Both the position numbers and the translations under genes were made by a program. DNA of 64,000 bases from Paracoccaceae bacterium (GTDB lineage: Bacteria > Pseudomonadota > Alphaproteobacteria > Rhodobacterales > Rhodobacteraceae), in assembly GCA_030148225.1 (NCBI GenBank), contig JASBTX010000038.1:62001-126000 (forward strand), in the 5' to 3' direction. Positions 10,274 through 19,340 of the stretch are shown in pieces; the first letter of the stretch is position 1, and every line of letters begins with the position of its first letter. A model generated the notes under the pieces. It was not told the DNA's origin, did not search any database, and saw nothing but the letters and a program-made list of their open reading frames with translations.

Positions 10274-11610
10274 TGGGGCAGGGCCTGCACCGGGCGCGCT
10301 CGTGCCTTTTGTCAGCGCTGGCCATGTTTGCCGCGGGCGTTGCCATGGCGGTGGCGGGCGGGCATCTGCCCCGGGCAGACGCAGAGTTTGCCGAGGTTGA
10401 TATCGCGCTTGCCGAATTGGGGCAGAAGCTCTTTTTCGATCCGATCCTCAGCGGCAATCGCAACGTGGCCTGCGCGACCTGTCACAACCCCAGATTTGCG
10501 TCGGCTGACGGGCTGTCGCTGGGTCTGGGTGACGGTGCGTTTGGTCTGGGCCCTGAGCGCCGGGTCGATCCGGCAAACCTGCCCGAACAGCGGGTGCCGC
10601 GCAATTCACCGGCGCTTTTCAATCTGGGCGCCTCGGAATTCACCGCCCTTTTCCATGACGGCAGGCTTGAGGTGGACCCGGATCAGCCGGGGGGTATCCG
10701 CACACCGCTTGGCGCGGAAATGGTATCGGGATTTGCCTCGCTCTTGTCGGCGCAATCGATGTTTCCGGTCCTCTCGCCCGATGAAATGGCCGGGCATTAC
10801 AGCGAAAACGAGATCGCCCAGGCCGTGCGGCAGGGTTTCCTGACCGGAGAGGGTGGCGCCTGGGCGCGGATCTCGGCGCGGGTCGCGGCGATCCCCGACT
10901 ATCAGGCCGCTTTTGATGCGCTTTACGGTGCCGGCCATCCGATCCGGTTTACGGATATCTCGAACGCGATTGCCGCCTTTGTCGCCTTTGAGTTTCGCGC
11001 CGATGACAGCCCGTTCGACCGTTTTCTCAGGGGGCAGGGCGAGCTGACGGATGCGGCCATGGCCGGCATGGAATTGTTCTACGGCAAGGCCGGATGCAGC
11101 GCCTGCCATGCGGGCCAGTTCCAGAGCGATCAGCAGTTTCATGCCATCGCCTTGCCGCAGGTCGGCCCGGGCAAGGCGGCGCGGTTTGAAACCCATGCCC
11201 GCGACACGGGCCGGATGCGCGTCACCGGCGATCCTGCGGATGCCTACCGGTTCCGCACCCCGTCGCTTCGCAATGTCACGCGGACCGCGCCTTATGGGCA
11301 TAACGGGGCCTATGCGACGCTCGAGGCGGTGGTGCGTCATCACCTTGATCCGGTGGCAAGTCTGCGCGCATTTGATCCGTCGCAGCTGATCCTGCCCGTG
11401 TTTGCGGGCGCCGATGACCTGCGCGCCTTTTCCGATCCGGCGGAGACCGCGGCGATCGCGGAGGCCAATGAACTGGCGCCGGTGTCGCTAAGCGATGATG
11501 AAGTCGATCAGATACTGGCCTTTCTGGACAGTCTGACCGACGAGGCCAGCCTTGCCGGGCGGCTGGGCATACCCGAAACCGTCCCCAGCGGCCTGCCGGT
11601 CGATCAGTAA
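10273..11610 (+). CDS. Diheme cytochrome c peroxidase / MauG-family protein
   Basis: A 445-residue exported protein with an N-terminal hydrophobic segment (about 10-30) and two haem c motifs, CATCH (C67-H71) and CSACH (C275-H279), in the arrangement of the CcpA/MauG family. FFDPILSGNRNVACATC and RTPSLRNVTRTAPYGHNGAY match conserved blocks. It acts in the periplasm, reducing peroxide or oxidising a partner substrate. ATG at 10273 overlaps the regulator stop by 1 base; the frame is open further upstream only inside the xylR gene. It converges with the VCBS/UnbV gene, overlapping 7 bases. Its electron donor or substrate is unknown. Confidence 0.9.
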   Translation: MGQGLHRARSCLLSALAMFAAGVAMAVAGGHLPRADAEFAEVDIALAELGQKLFFDPILSGNRNVACATCHNPRFASADGLSLGLGDGAFGLGPERRVDPANLPEQRVPRNSPALFNLGASEFTALFHDGRLEVDPDQPGGIRTPLGAEMVSGFASLLSAQSMFPVLSPDEMAGHYSENEIAQAVRQGFLTGEGGAWARISARVAAIPDYQAAFDALYGAGHPIRFTDISNAIAAFVAFEFRADDSPFDRFLRGQGELTDAAMAGMELFYGKAGCSACHAGQFQSDQQFHAIALPQVGPGKAARFETHARDTGRMRVTGDPADAYRFRTPSLRNVTRTAPYGHNGAYATLEAVVRHHLDPVASLRAFDPSQLILPVFAGADDLRAFSDPAETAAIAEANELAPVSLSDDEVDQILAFLDSLTDEASLAGRLGIPETVPSGLPVDQ

Positions 11611-13226
11611 TCGCTCAGGATCAGGTCATCGCCCGTGCGCGTGGCCAGCACGATACGGCCCGCCCTGATCTCGGCCCAGTCTGACACCGTCTGATCAGGC
11701 CAGATCACGCGGAAACGGGCGTCGGGCACATCGCCGATGCCAAAATGCTCGAGCCCCAGCTTGCCGCCCGCATGACCGCCACCCACGGTCAGTTCGCGCA
11801 CCTGAACCGTGTCGCCCGCGCGCAGTTCTATCCATGCCCCGATGGCGTCGCGGTTCACGCCGGGCTGGGCCAGCCGTATCTGTACCGCGTTACCGGCATC
11901 GGCGGTGACGTTCTGAAACATTTCCAGCATGTCGCGGCGGTTGACCACCGCGATATCCAGAAGGCCGTCCAGATTGAAATCGACAAAGGCACCGCCGCGC
12001 CCCCGCGCCATCGAGGCGATACCGGCCAACTCTCCCATTTCGGCGAAACGGCCCGACGGGCCCTGTACAAGCAGGTTGTTGGGATCGTTCATCGCGCTGC
12101 CCGGCATCTGCTGGACATTGCCCTTGGTCACAAAAATATCGTCCAGCCCGTCATTCTGGGCATCGCCAAACTCGACATGCCAGCCGGTCGAGGGACGGCC
12201 ATCATCGCCGGTATAGGGGCGGTGGGCGGTAGTGCCCATGTCATAAGGCGCATCGCGAAAGGCCGGGCCGGGTTTATCGGTATCGCGGATCTGCAACCGC
12301 TGATCACCCATCGAGGTCAGATAGACATCGGGCATGCCGTCACCGGTCATATCGCGCGAGGCGATGCCCATCCCCCAGAGTTTGAAGGCCGTCCAGCCAT
12401 CTTCGGGCTGATACAATCGCGGCTCTTCGCCCATCAGCCACATCTGTTCCTGCCCGTCATTCAGATAGTAATGCCGGTCATTGCTGAGCCGCAGATCGGC
12501 GCGGCCCGTGCGCGACCAATCCGAAAACAGCATCGATAACGGGCAGAATCCCGGCCCCAGCGGCAGGGGCTGATCATAGGCCGCGCCCTTGGGGCGGTAA
12601 AGGAAACTCGTGTCACATGTGCCAAAGGGGCCCTCGGGGTTCTGGCGGTCGACATAGTTGCCAAAGGCCAGCGTCGGCAGGGTTTTGGCGCCCTCCCAGG
12701 TGGCCGAAAAGGCCGTTGTCCAGCCGTTTTTGTAATCATCGGCAAACCCGTCATAGGGGGCAAAGCTGCAGGCCGGCCCGCCGCGCAGGATCAGGTTTGT
12801 GCCGACGCGCAGAATGGCGAGGTCACTGAAGCCGTCGCTGTCGACATCCAGCGGATAGGCCCCGATCAGCCCTGTCAGCTTTAGTGCCTCGGGCGTCTCG
12901 CCGACAAAGCGGATATCGCCCCGCACCTGCGAGCGGTTGACCAAGAGCGCTGCGGGCCGTTCGCCGCCTGCGGCAAAAATGTCGGGCAGCCCGTCCTGAT
13001 TGCAGTCAAAAACGGCCATGCCACCGCCCACGAAATGCTCCCACCCGCCATCATAGACATGTTCGGGCATGTCGACCGGCTGATATGCCGGCAAGACGCC
13101 CTGTTGCGCGACCGCCGCGCCGGTCGGGGCAATTGCCGCCATCGCCGTCGCGGCGCCAAGGGCAACCCATGACCGGAAGCGGTGGAAGAATGAGATGCCG
13201 GGGCAGGTGTGACAGGGGTGGGGCAT
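11604..13226 (-). CDS. Secreted VCBS/FG-GAP repeat protein with ASPIC/UnbV domain (CRTAC1-like)
   Basis: A 540-residue protein with an N-terminal signal segment (cleavage near AVA-QQ, about 40). It has at least five calcium-binding-type beta-propeller repeats of the form NxDGxxD: VFDCNQDGLPDIF, DVDSDGFSDLAI, DMTGDGMPDVYL, DAQNDGLDDIFV and DFNLDGLLDIAV. A C-terminal ASPIC/UnbV domain (about 445-540) includes the GGGHAGGKLG block. It is expected to be periplasmic or extracellular. The function of this family is not established. The gene faces the diheme peroxidase gene tail to tail with a 7-base overlap, which suggests but does not prove a joint role. Confidence 0.85.
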   Translation of the reverse strand: MPHPCHTCPGISFFHRFRSWVALGAATAMAAIAPTGAAVAQQGVLPAYQPVDMPEHVYDGGWEHFVGGGMAVFDCNQDGLPDIFAAGGERPAALLVNRSQVRGDIRFVGETPEALKLTGLIGAYPLDVDSDGFSDLAILRVGTNLILRGGPACSFAPYDGFADDYKNGWTTAFSATWEGAKTLPTLAFGNYVDRQNPEGPFGTCDTSFLYRPKGAAYDQPLPLGPGFCPLSMLFSDWSRTGRADLRLSNDRHYYLNDGQEQMWLMGEEPRLYQPEDGWTAFKLWGMGIASRDMTGDGMPDVYLTSMGDQRLQIRDTDKPGPAFRDAPYDMGTTAHRPYTGDDGRPSTGWHVEFGDAQNDGLDDIFVTKGNVQQMPGSAMNDPNNLLVQGPSGRFAEMGELAGIASMARGRGGAFVDFNLDGLLDIAVVNRRDMLEMFQNVTADAGNAVQIRLAQPGVNRDAIGAWIELRAGDTVQVRELTVGGGHAGGKLGLEHFGIGDVPDARFRVIWPDQTVSDWAEIRAGRIVLATRTGDDLILSDY

Positions 13227-13314
13227 GGTATCCTCATCGATGGAATGCCGTCGCGAATGTGCGCATTGCCCACCCTGTCAGGGGGTGCTGGCCGTGTGCA
13301 TGTCACCGCGAAAA

Positions 13315-13347
13315 ACGGATCATTGATCTGCGTGTAATCATATCCGT
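13315..13347. promoter_or_regulatory. Imperfect dyad upstream of the VCBS/UnbV gene
   Basis: ACGGAT (13315-13320) and ATCCGT (13342-13347) form an inverted repeat with inner TGAT/ATCA half-sites, in the AT-rich part of the 229-base spacer between kynA and the VCBS/UnbV gene. It lies about 90-120 bases upstream of the VCBS/UnbV start. It could be an operator; no known consensus was recognised. Confidence 0.3.
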
Positions 13348-13455
13348 ATTATCGTTTTCAAGCAATGCTTTATCGGCTGTTTCTCATCACAAATTGCCGC
13401 ACCCGCGGCGGTCATTTGCCACGCGGAACAGGCTGTTTGATACCGGATATCGTGC

Positions 13456-14292
13456 CTAGAGCGCCGTTCGTACGCGCCAGAGTTCGGGAAACAGCTCGAC
13501 CGCCAGCATGCGGCGCAGATAGGCCGCACCGCTGGTGCCGCCCGTGCCCGTTTTGACACCGATCACCCGCTCGACCGTGGTAACATGGTTAAAGCGCCAG
13601 CGGCGGAAATAATCCTCGAAATCGACCAGCTTTTCGCCCAGTTCGTAAAAGGTCCAGTGGGTTTCGGGCTGCTGATAGACGGCTTTCCATGCGGCCTCGA
13701 CGCTTGGGTCGTGCACATGTGGCTGACGCAGATCGCGGTTGGCCAGCGCCGGATCGATGGCAAAGCCCGCCCGGTTCAGCGCGGCGATCACCACGTCATA
13801 CAGGCTGGGGCGCAACAGTTCGGCCTCCAGCCGGGCGCTGATATCAGGGCGATGCGCATGGGGTGCCAGCATGGCCGTATTCCGGTTGCCGGTGATGAAC
13901 TCGATCAGCCGGTATTGCCATGACTGAAAGCCCGAAGACTGGCCAAGCGCCGTGCGAAAGGCCGTATAATCGCTGGGTGTCATCGTGCGCAGCACGTCCC
14001 AGGCGCTGTTGAGCTGCTCAAATATCTTGGCCACCCGGCTCAGCATCTTGAAAGCTGGCGGGAAGCTGTCGGTGCTGATGGCCTGCCGGGCCGCGTTCAG
14101 TTCGTGCAAGGCCAGCCGCATCCACAATTCGGATGTCTGATGCTGGATGATAAAGAGCATCTCGTCATGCGTGTCGGTCCGGGGGTGTTGGGCATCCAGC
14201 AACCGGTCGAGCGAGAGATAATCGCCATAGCTCATCCGGGCGGCGAAATCCATCTCGGCCCCTTCGGCGGCGGGATCATATGGCCCGCTCAT
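13456..14292 (-). CDS. kynA: Tryptophan 2,3-dioxygenase
   Basis: A 278-residue haem dioxygenase that opens the indole ring of L-tryptophan to N-formylkynurenine. Family blocks are [33 protein letters not shown] and, near the C-terminus, [12 protein letters not shown] with the likely haem ligand H236, followed by the [13 protein letters not shown] substrate loop. Its ATG overlaps the kynU stop by 4 bases, so the two are translationally coupled. No kynurenine formamidase gene is seen in the window; that step must be encoded elsewhere or be spontaneous. Confidence 0.96.
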   Translation of the reverse strand: MSGPYDPAAEGAEMDFAARMSYGDYLSLDRLLDAQHPRTDTHDEMLFIIQHQTSELWMRLALHELNAARQAISTDSFPPAFKMLSRVAKIFEQLNSAWDVLRTMTPSDYTAFRTALGQSSGFQSWQYRLIEFITGNRNTAMLAPHAHRPDISARLEAELLRPSLYDVVIAALNRAGFAIDPALANRDLRQPHVHDPSVEAAWKAVYQQPETHWTFYELGEKLVDFEDYFRRWRFNHVTTVERVIGVKTGTGGTSGAAYLRRMLAVELFPELWRVRTAL

Positions 14293-15467
14293 GTGACCGC
14301 TTTGCGGGCCATGTATTCCGGCCTGTCCCAGAGCCTGTCATTCATCACCGCTGCCATGATCCCGACCGCCTTCATCACGTCGTCGCGGTCGATATAGAGC
14401 GGGGCGAAACCGAACCGCATGATATCGGGTTCGCGAAAATCGCCGATAACGCCGCGCGCGATCAGGGCCTGCATCGCTGCGTAACCATCTGAAAATGAGA
14501 ACGAAACCTGAGAGCCGCGCCGGGCAGGATCGCGCGGGCTGGCCAGCGTGAGCATGGGGCAACGGGCCTCGACCTCGTGGATGAAAAGCTCGCTCAGTTC
14601 AACCGACGCGGCCCGGATATCCTGCATTGACACGCCGTCCCAGATATCGAGCGCGGCTGAAAGCGCGGCCATCTGCAGAACCGGCGGCGTGCCCACGCGC
14701 ATGCGCTGCACCGCCGCAGCCGGCCGGTAGGCGGGATCAAAGGCAAAGGGTTCGACATGGCCGAGCCAGCCCGAAAGCGCCGGATCGACATCCGCCGCAA
14801 TATCGGGCCGGACATAGATGAAGGCAGGCGCGCCCGGCCCGGCATTGAGGTATTTATATGTGCAGCCCACCGCAAACTCTGCCCCGAGCGCCGTCAGATC
14901 GACCGGCATTGCGCCTGCGGTATGGGCAAGGTCCCACTGGGCAACGGCGCCGACGGCATGCGCGCGTTTCGTCAGCGCCTCTATGTCGTGCATCTGCCCC
15001 GTGCGGTAATTGACATGGGTCAGCATCATCACGGCGACACTGTCATCGAGGTGATCTGCCACCGCATCCGGGGCCACCACCCTGAGTTCCAGATCGCGGC
15101 CCATCGTTTTGATCAGCCCTTCGGCCATGTAAAGATCGGTGGGGAAATTGCCGCTGTCGGAGAGGATGACGCGCCGGTCGGGGCGCATGTTCAGCCCGGC
15201 TGCCAGCGCCTGATAGACCTTGATCGAGAGCGTATCGCCCACGACAACCGAGTTTTCGGCCGCCCCGATCAGTGCCCCGATACGGTTGCCAAGCACGGCG
15301 GGCTGCTGAAACCATCCGGCGGCGTTCCACCCCCGGATCAGCAATTCGCCCCATTCGCCGACGGTTGTCTGTTCGATCTCAGAAACCGCCGCCCGGGGCA
15401 GGGGACCCAGCGAATTGCCGTCCAGATAGACGATGCCCTCGGGCAGGTGAAAGAGATGCTTTTTCAC
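14289..15467 (-). CDS. kynU: Kynureninase
   Basis: A 392-residue PLP enzyme that splits kynurenine into anthranilate and alanine. [20 protein letters not shown] is the typical N-terminal block and K205 in [12 protein letters not shown] is the Schiff-base lysine. The start is a GTG at 15467, preceded six bases upstream by an in-frame TAG, so no longer form is possible; this leaves the N-terminus a few residues shorter than I expect for relatives. A tandem 10-base duplication lies just upstream. It is followed by kynA and is divergent from the LIV-type importer operon. Confidence 0.94.
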   Translation of the reverse strand: MKKHLFHLPEGIVYLDGNSLGPLPRAAVSEIEQTTVGEWGELLIRGWNAAGWFQQPAVLGNRIGALIGAAENSVVVGDTLSIKVYQALAAGLNMRPDRRVILSDSGNFPTDLYMAEGLIKTMGRDLELRVVAPDAVADHLDDSVAVMMLTHVNYRTGQMHDIEALTKRAHAVGAVAQWDLAHTAGAMPVDLTALGAEFAVGCTYKYLNAGPGAPAFIYVRPDIAADVDPALSGWLGHVEPFAFDPAYRPAAAVQRMRVGTPPVLQMAALSAALDIWDGVSMQDIRAASVELSELFIHEVEARCPMLTLASPRDPARRGSQVSFSFSDGYAAMQALIARGVIGDFREPDIMRFGFAPLYIDRDDVMKAVGIMAAVMNDRLWDRPEYMARKAVT

Positions 15468-15792
15468 GTTCTACCTCATCCTTGCTCATCCTTGCGCGCG
15501 GATGCGCCGCGTGCGCATCTGCGAGTTCCGGGTCAGAGCGGGAATGACATTCATCCGAAACGCATGCGCCCATGCCCATGCCGCGAACAAGCGATCTGAT
15601 CGCTTTCGGTTGCGCCGCACCCATCGGATGGACGGGCGCAAATGTCAATGGTTGCTGCCGGGGCAATATATCGTTGACTCTCGGCGTGAATTTCGCCTCA
15701 TTGCAGGTTTTATGGCCCTTGGGGCACGAATATGACGGGTTATCGGCAGCAAATGCCGGTCCGGCAGAAAAAACGCTCGGGGAGGGCTGGGA
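15468..15792. promoter_or_regulatory. Divergent spacer between kynU and the LIV-type importer operon
   Basis: A 325-base non-coding spacer. CTCATCCTTG occurs twice in tandem at 15475-15494, next to the kynU start. TTGACT at 15674-15679 could be a plus-strand -35, with only a poor -10 (CTCATT) 17 bases on. GGGGAGGG before the TTG at 15793 is the ribosome site of the first importer gene. No convincing operator or small gene was seen. Confidence 0.4.
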
Positions 15793-16572
15793 TTGACGGG
15801 TGCAACGTCACTCTTGCGGGTCGAGGAACTCGCGAAAAATTACGGGGGTCTTCAGGCGGTTCGCGGTGTCAGCTTTGACGTGCGCCCCGGCGGCATCACC
15901 GGCCTGATCGGCCCGAACGGGGCCGGAAAAACCACATGTTTCAACATGATCGCGGGGGCAGAGACGCCTTCGGCGGGGAAGGTATTTCTGGACGATGAAG
16001 ATGTGACGGGTGTGCCCACCAACAGGCTCTATCACAAGGGGCTGATGCGCACGTTTCAGCTGAGCCATGAATATGCCCGCATGACCAGTCTGGAAAACCT
16101 GATGGTTGCGGGCGCGCACCAGACGGGTGAGAACCTTTTCAAGAGCTGGTTTCGCCCCGCCGAGGTGGCGGCGCGCGAGGGCGAGATTCTGGAACGTGCG
16201 CGGGATGCGCTGGATTTTCTGGGCCTGACGCATGTCACGGACGAACTGGCGGGCAATCTGTCGGGCGGGCAGAAAAAGCTGCTGGAGCTGGGGCGCACGA
16301 TGATGCATGACGCCAAGCTGGTGCTGCTGGACGAGCCCGGCGCGGGCGTCAACCCGACGCTGATGCTGGAGGTGATCCGGATGATCCGGCGGCTGAACGA
16401 AGAGCGCGGCTATACGTTCTGCATCATCGAACATGACATGGACCTGATTGCGGATCTCTGTGAAAAGACCATCGTTCTGGCCGAAGGACGCATTCTGATG
16501 CAGGGCACGATGGCCGAAGTGCGCAATGATGAACGCGTGATCGACGCCTATTTCGGGGGAGATGTCGTATGA
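15793..16572 (+). CDS. Branched-chain-amino-acid-type ABC transporter ATP-binding protein (LivG-like)
   Basis: A 259-residue ABC ATPase with Walker A GPNGAGKTT (40-48), signature NLSGGQKKLLELG and Walker B LVLLDEPGAGVNP; the GAGVNP variant is typical of LivG proteins. Start is a TTG at 15793 with a strong GGGGAGGG upstream. It is the first gene of a five-gene importer (two ATPases, two permeases, one binding protein). Its stop overlaps the start of the LivF-like gene. Placement opposite kynAU suggests uptake of tryptophan, kynurenine or a related aromatic amino acid; this is inference. Confidence 0.93.
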   Translation: MTGATSLLRVEELAKNYGGLQAVRGVSFDVRPGGITGLIGPNGAGKTTCFNMIAGAETPSAGKVFLDDEDVTGVPTNRLYHKGLMRTFQLSHEYARMTSLENLMVAGAHQTGENLFKSWFRPAEVAAREGEILERARDALDFLGLTHVTDELAGNLSGGQKKLLELGRTMMHDAKLVLLDEPGAGVNPTLMLEVIRMIRRLNEERGYTFCIIEHDMDLIADLCEKTIVLAEGRILMQGTMAEVRNDERVIDAYFGGDVV

Positions 16573-17285
16573 GTGGCCCGATCCTGGAAATCGATGGCAT
16601 TCACGCCGGTTACGGCGAGACCGAAATTCTGCACGATATCAATATCCATGTTGATCCGAACGAGATCGTCGCCGTGATCGGCCCGAACGGTGCGGGCAAG
16701 TCGACGGCGATCAAATCGGTTCTAGGGCTCTTGAATATCCGTTCGGGCGCGATCCGGCTGAACGGCGAAGAGATCACCAACACCCCGCCCGATCAGGTTG
16801 TGACGCGCGGGATCAGCTATGTGCCGCAGACGCAGAATGTCTTTGTCAATCTCAGCGTGCAGGAAAATCTGGAAATGGGGGCGTGGACACGGCCGGATGG
16901 GATGGCCGAGCGGCTGGAGGAGATGTACGCGCTCTTTCCCGATCTGAGGGCCAAGTCGCGTCAGGCGGCGGGTTCTCTCTCGGGGGGGCAGCGCCAGATG
17001 GTGGCCATGGCCAAGGCGCTGATGGTGGATGCCAAGGTCCTGTTGCTGGACGAGCCCACGGCGGGGCTGTCGCCCAAGTATCGCGGCGAGATTTTTCAGA
17101 CGATCCGTAACATCAAGAACAGCGGCGTACCCATTCTGATCGTTGAACAAAATGCCAAACAGGCACTGGGCACCGCCGACCGGGGCTATGTGCTGGTCGA
17201 CGGGGCCAACCGCCATACCGGTACGGGTGAGGAACTGCTGGCGGATCGCGATATTGCCCGGATGTTTCTGGGCGGCAGGGAGTAG
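16569..17285 (+). CDS. Branched-chain-amino-acid-type ABC transporter ATP-binding protein (LivF-like)
   Basis: The second ATPase of the importer, 238 residues. It has Walker A GPNGAGKST (38-46), signature SLSGGQRQMVAMAKAL and Walker B VLLLDEPTAGLSP, followed by the LivF-typical IVEQNAKQAL block. It starts inside the stop region of the LivG-like gene (4-base overlap) and ends 5 bases before the LivH-like permease, so the genes form one transcript. Confidence 0.93.
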   Translation: MSGPILEIDGIHAGYGETEILHDINIHVDPNEIVAVIGPNGAGKSTAIKSVLGLLNIRSGAIRLNGEEITNTPPDQVVTRGISYVPQTQNVFVNLSVQENLEMGAWTRPDGMAERLEEMYALFPDLRAKSRQAAGSLSGGQRQMVAMAKALMVDAKVLLLDEPTAGLSPKYRGEIFQTIRNIKNSGVPILIVEQNAKQALGTADRGYVLVDGANRHTGTGEELLADRDIARMFLGGRE

Positions 17286-17290
17286 ACGGC

Positions 17291-18241
17291 ATGTGGATGG
17301 ATTTCGGGTTCGAATTCGTCAATTTCTATCTGGTGCCGGGTCTGGTGCTGGGGTGCATTTACGCACTGGGCGCGGTGGGCATCACGCTGACATTCGGCAT
17401 CCTGCGCTTTGCCAATTTCGCCCATGGCGAATTGATGATGACCGGCACATATCTGGCGTGGACTTTCGGGGCCGTGGTGCTGGCGACGACGGGCGTCGTG
17501 CTGCATCCGCTGATCACCGCCATTCCGGCCATGGCCGGTGCGGTGGTGCTGGCGCTGCTGATCGACCGGTATTTTTACAAGCCCTTCCGCGACGCACCAA
17601 CGATCATGGTCGTGATCGCGAGTTTCGGCATGATGCTGATCGTGCGCAGCGCGGTGCAGGTGATCTGGGGGCCGAACCAGATCGCCTTTGTCCGTGGCAT
17701 CGACAAGCCCAACGCAGCCGTGCGTGAATTCACGCAATCCATCGACATGATGCTGCTGATCCCGAACAAGCATTTCTGGATCATCGGCGGCACGATCGTC
17801 ATCGTCTTGCTGTTGCACTACCTGCTGGAACACACCCGTATCGGAAAGGCGATGCGCGCCGTATCCGACAGCCCCGATCTGGCGCGGGTAACCGGCATCA
17901 ATGTCGAGGTTGTCGTGCGGGCTACATGGATCGTGGGCGGGATGAGCGCGGTCATGGCCGGTGTGTTCCTGGCGATGGATACGCAGACGCTGGAAACGAC
18001 GATGGGCTTCCGAATGCTGCTGCCGATGTTTGCCGCCGCCATTCTGGGCGGGATCGGCAGGCCCTTTGGCGCGGTCTTTGGCGGGCTGGTGATCGGGTTG
18101 GCCGAAGAACTTGTCGCCTATCCGTGGATCGGGACCGAGCCGTTGATTTCACCGGGTTACAAGACCGGCGTTGCCTTTGCCATCATGGTCGTCATGCTGA
18201 TCGTGCGGCCCAGCGGCATCTTCAAGGGACGGACATTCTGA
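17291..18241 (+). CDS. Branched-chain-amino-acid-type ABC transporter permease (LivH-like)
   Basis: A 316-residue inner-membrane permease with about eight hydrophobic segments. The block YALGAVGITLTFGILRFANF, followed by AHGELMMTGTY, is the LivH signature, and ILGGIGRPFGAVFGGLVIGLAE is the C-terminal one. It pairs with the LivM-like permease, whose ATG overlaps its TGA by one base. Confidence 0.93.
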   Translation: MWMDFGFEFVNFYLVPGLVLGCIYALGAVGITLTFGILRFANFAHGELMMTGTYLAWTFGAVVLATTGVVLHPLITAIPAMAGAVVLALLIDRYFYKPFRDAPTIMVVIASFGMMLIVRSAVQVIWGPNQIAFVRGIDKPNAAVREFTQSIDMMLLIPNKHFWIIGGTIVIVLLLHYLLEHTRIGKAMRAVSDSPDLARVTGINVEVVVRATWIVGGMSAVMAGVFLAMDTQTLETTMGFRMLLPMFAAAILGGIGRPFGAVFGGLVIGLAEELVAYPWIGTEPLISPGYKTGVAFAIMVVMLIVRPSGIFKGRTF

Positions 18242-19335
18242 TGGAATCTTTGCTTGGATATATGCTCTATGTGATGTCCCTGCTGACGGCGGGTGGCATC
18301 TATGCGCTGCTGGCGCTGGGTCTGAACGCGCAATGGGGTTTTGCCGGTCTCTTCAACGTCGGGATCGCGGGTTTCGTGGCCATCGGGGCCTATACCTATG
18401 CGCTGCTGACCACAGCGGTCAGCCCCCTGCATCTGGGCGGGTTCGAACTGCCGCTGATCGCGGGGATGATTGCGGCGATGATCACCTCGGGCCTCGTGGC
18501 GGCAATCATCGGCGTGATCTGTATCCGGCTCAGGTCCGATTATCTGGCCATCGCCACGATCGGCATTGCCGAGATCATCAAGCTGGTGCTGAAAAACGAA
18601 ACCGAGATCACCAACGGCCCGCGCGGCATCAACAAGATCCCGCGCGTCTGGGAACATTTCTCGGAAGAGCGGTTTTATTCGTCATGGCCGCTGTCGTGGA
18701 TTTCGGATGTGCCGGGCTGGGAGGCGTTTTTCGCCGCGCTGCCGCGCTGGTGGTGGCAGCCGTTTTTCGCGCTGACCATCCTGTTGTGTGTCTATGTCGT
18801 CTATCTGCTGTTGGAGCGGGCGCGCAAATCGCCCTGGGGGCGGATGATGACGGCAATCCGCGAAAACGAGCATGCCGCGCGCGCCGCAGGCAAGGACGTG
18901 ACCGGGCGCCGGATCGAGGCCTTCATCCTCGGCGCCGTGATCATGGGCTTTGCCGGTGCGCTTTTGTCGATGCATCTCAGGCTGATCGATCCGACCAACA
19001 CGTTCGATCCGGCCAAGATGACCTTTCTGGTCTGGGTGATGCTGATCGTCGGCGGCTCGGGCAACAACAAGGGCGCGATCCTGGGCGGCTTTCTGATCTG
19101 GACGCTCTGGTCGGCGAGCGAGCTGCTGATCAACGGCACGATCAATCTGATTACAACCTATATCGAAACGGCAGATGTCGGGATCCTGCGCACGCGGGCT
19201 GGATTCTTGCGCATGCTGCTCATAGGATTGGTGTTGCAGGTAATCTTGCAGCGCAATCCGCAAGGCATATTGCCTGAGTCGCGACCCGCCGCGACGGGCA
19301 ATACATCACACAAAGCGGGTGTTAAGGGAGACTGA
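18241..19335 (+). CDS. Branched-chain-amino-acid-type ABC transporter permease (LivM-like)
   Basis: A 364-residue permease with about ten hydrophobic segments, carrying LivM blocks LGLNAQWGFAGLFNVGIAGF and IRLRSDYLAIATIGIAEI. The start is the ATG at 18241 (TGATG junction with the LivH-like gene). The frame is open upstream only as a shadow inside that gene. The periplasmic loop around residues 130-175 is long and rich in aromatic residues. It ends 5 bases before the binding-protein gene. Confidence 0.92.
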   Translation: MESLLGYMLYVMSLLTAGGIYALLALGLNAQWGFAGLFNVGIAGFVAIGAYTYALLTTAVSPLHLGGFELPLIAGMIAAMITSGLVAAIIGVICIRLRSDYLAIATIGIAEIIKLVLKNETEITNGPRGINKIPRVWEHFSEERFYSSWPLSWISDVPGWEAFFAALPRWWWQPFFALTILLCVYVVYLLLERARKSPWGRMMTAIRENEHAARAAGKDVTGRRIEAFILGAVIMGFAGALLSMHLRLIDPTNTFDPAKMTFLVWVMLIVGGSGNNKGAILGGFLIWTLWSASELLINGTINLITTYIETADVGILRTRAGFLRMLLIGLVLQVILQRNPQGILPESRPAATGNTSHKAGVKGD

Positions 19336-19340
19336 TACTC

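Noticed and set aside
15379..15666. A minus-strand frame with an ATG and AAGGA just before kynU, out of frame with it
   Set aside because: It quickly runs antisense-free but out of frame into the kynU coding region and encodes nothing recognisable; the kynU GTG start is better supported.
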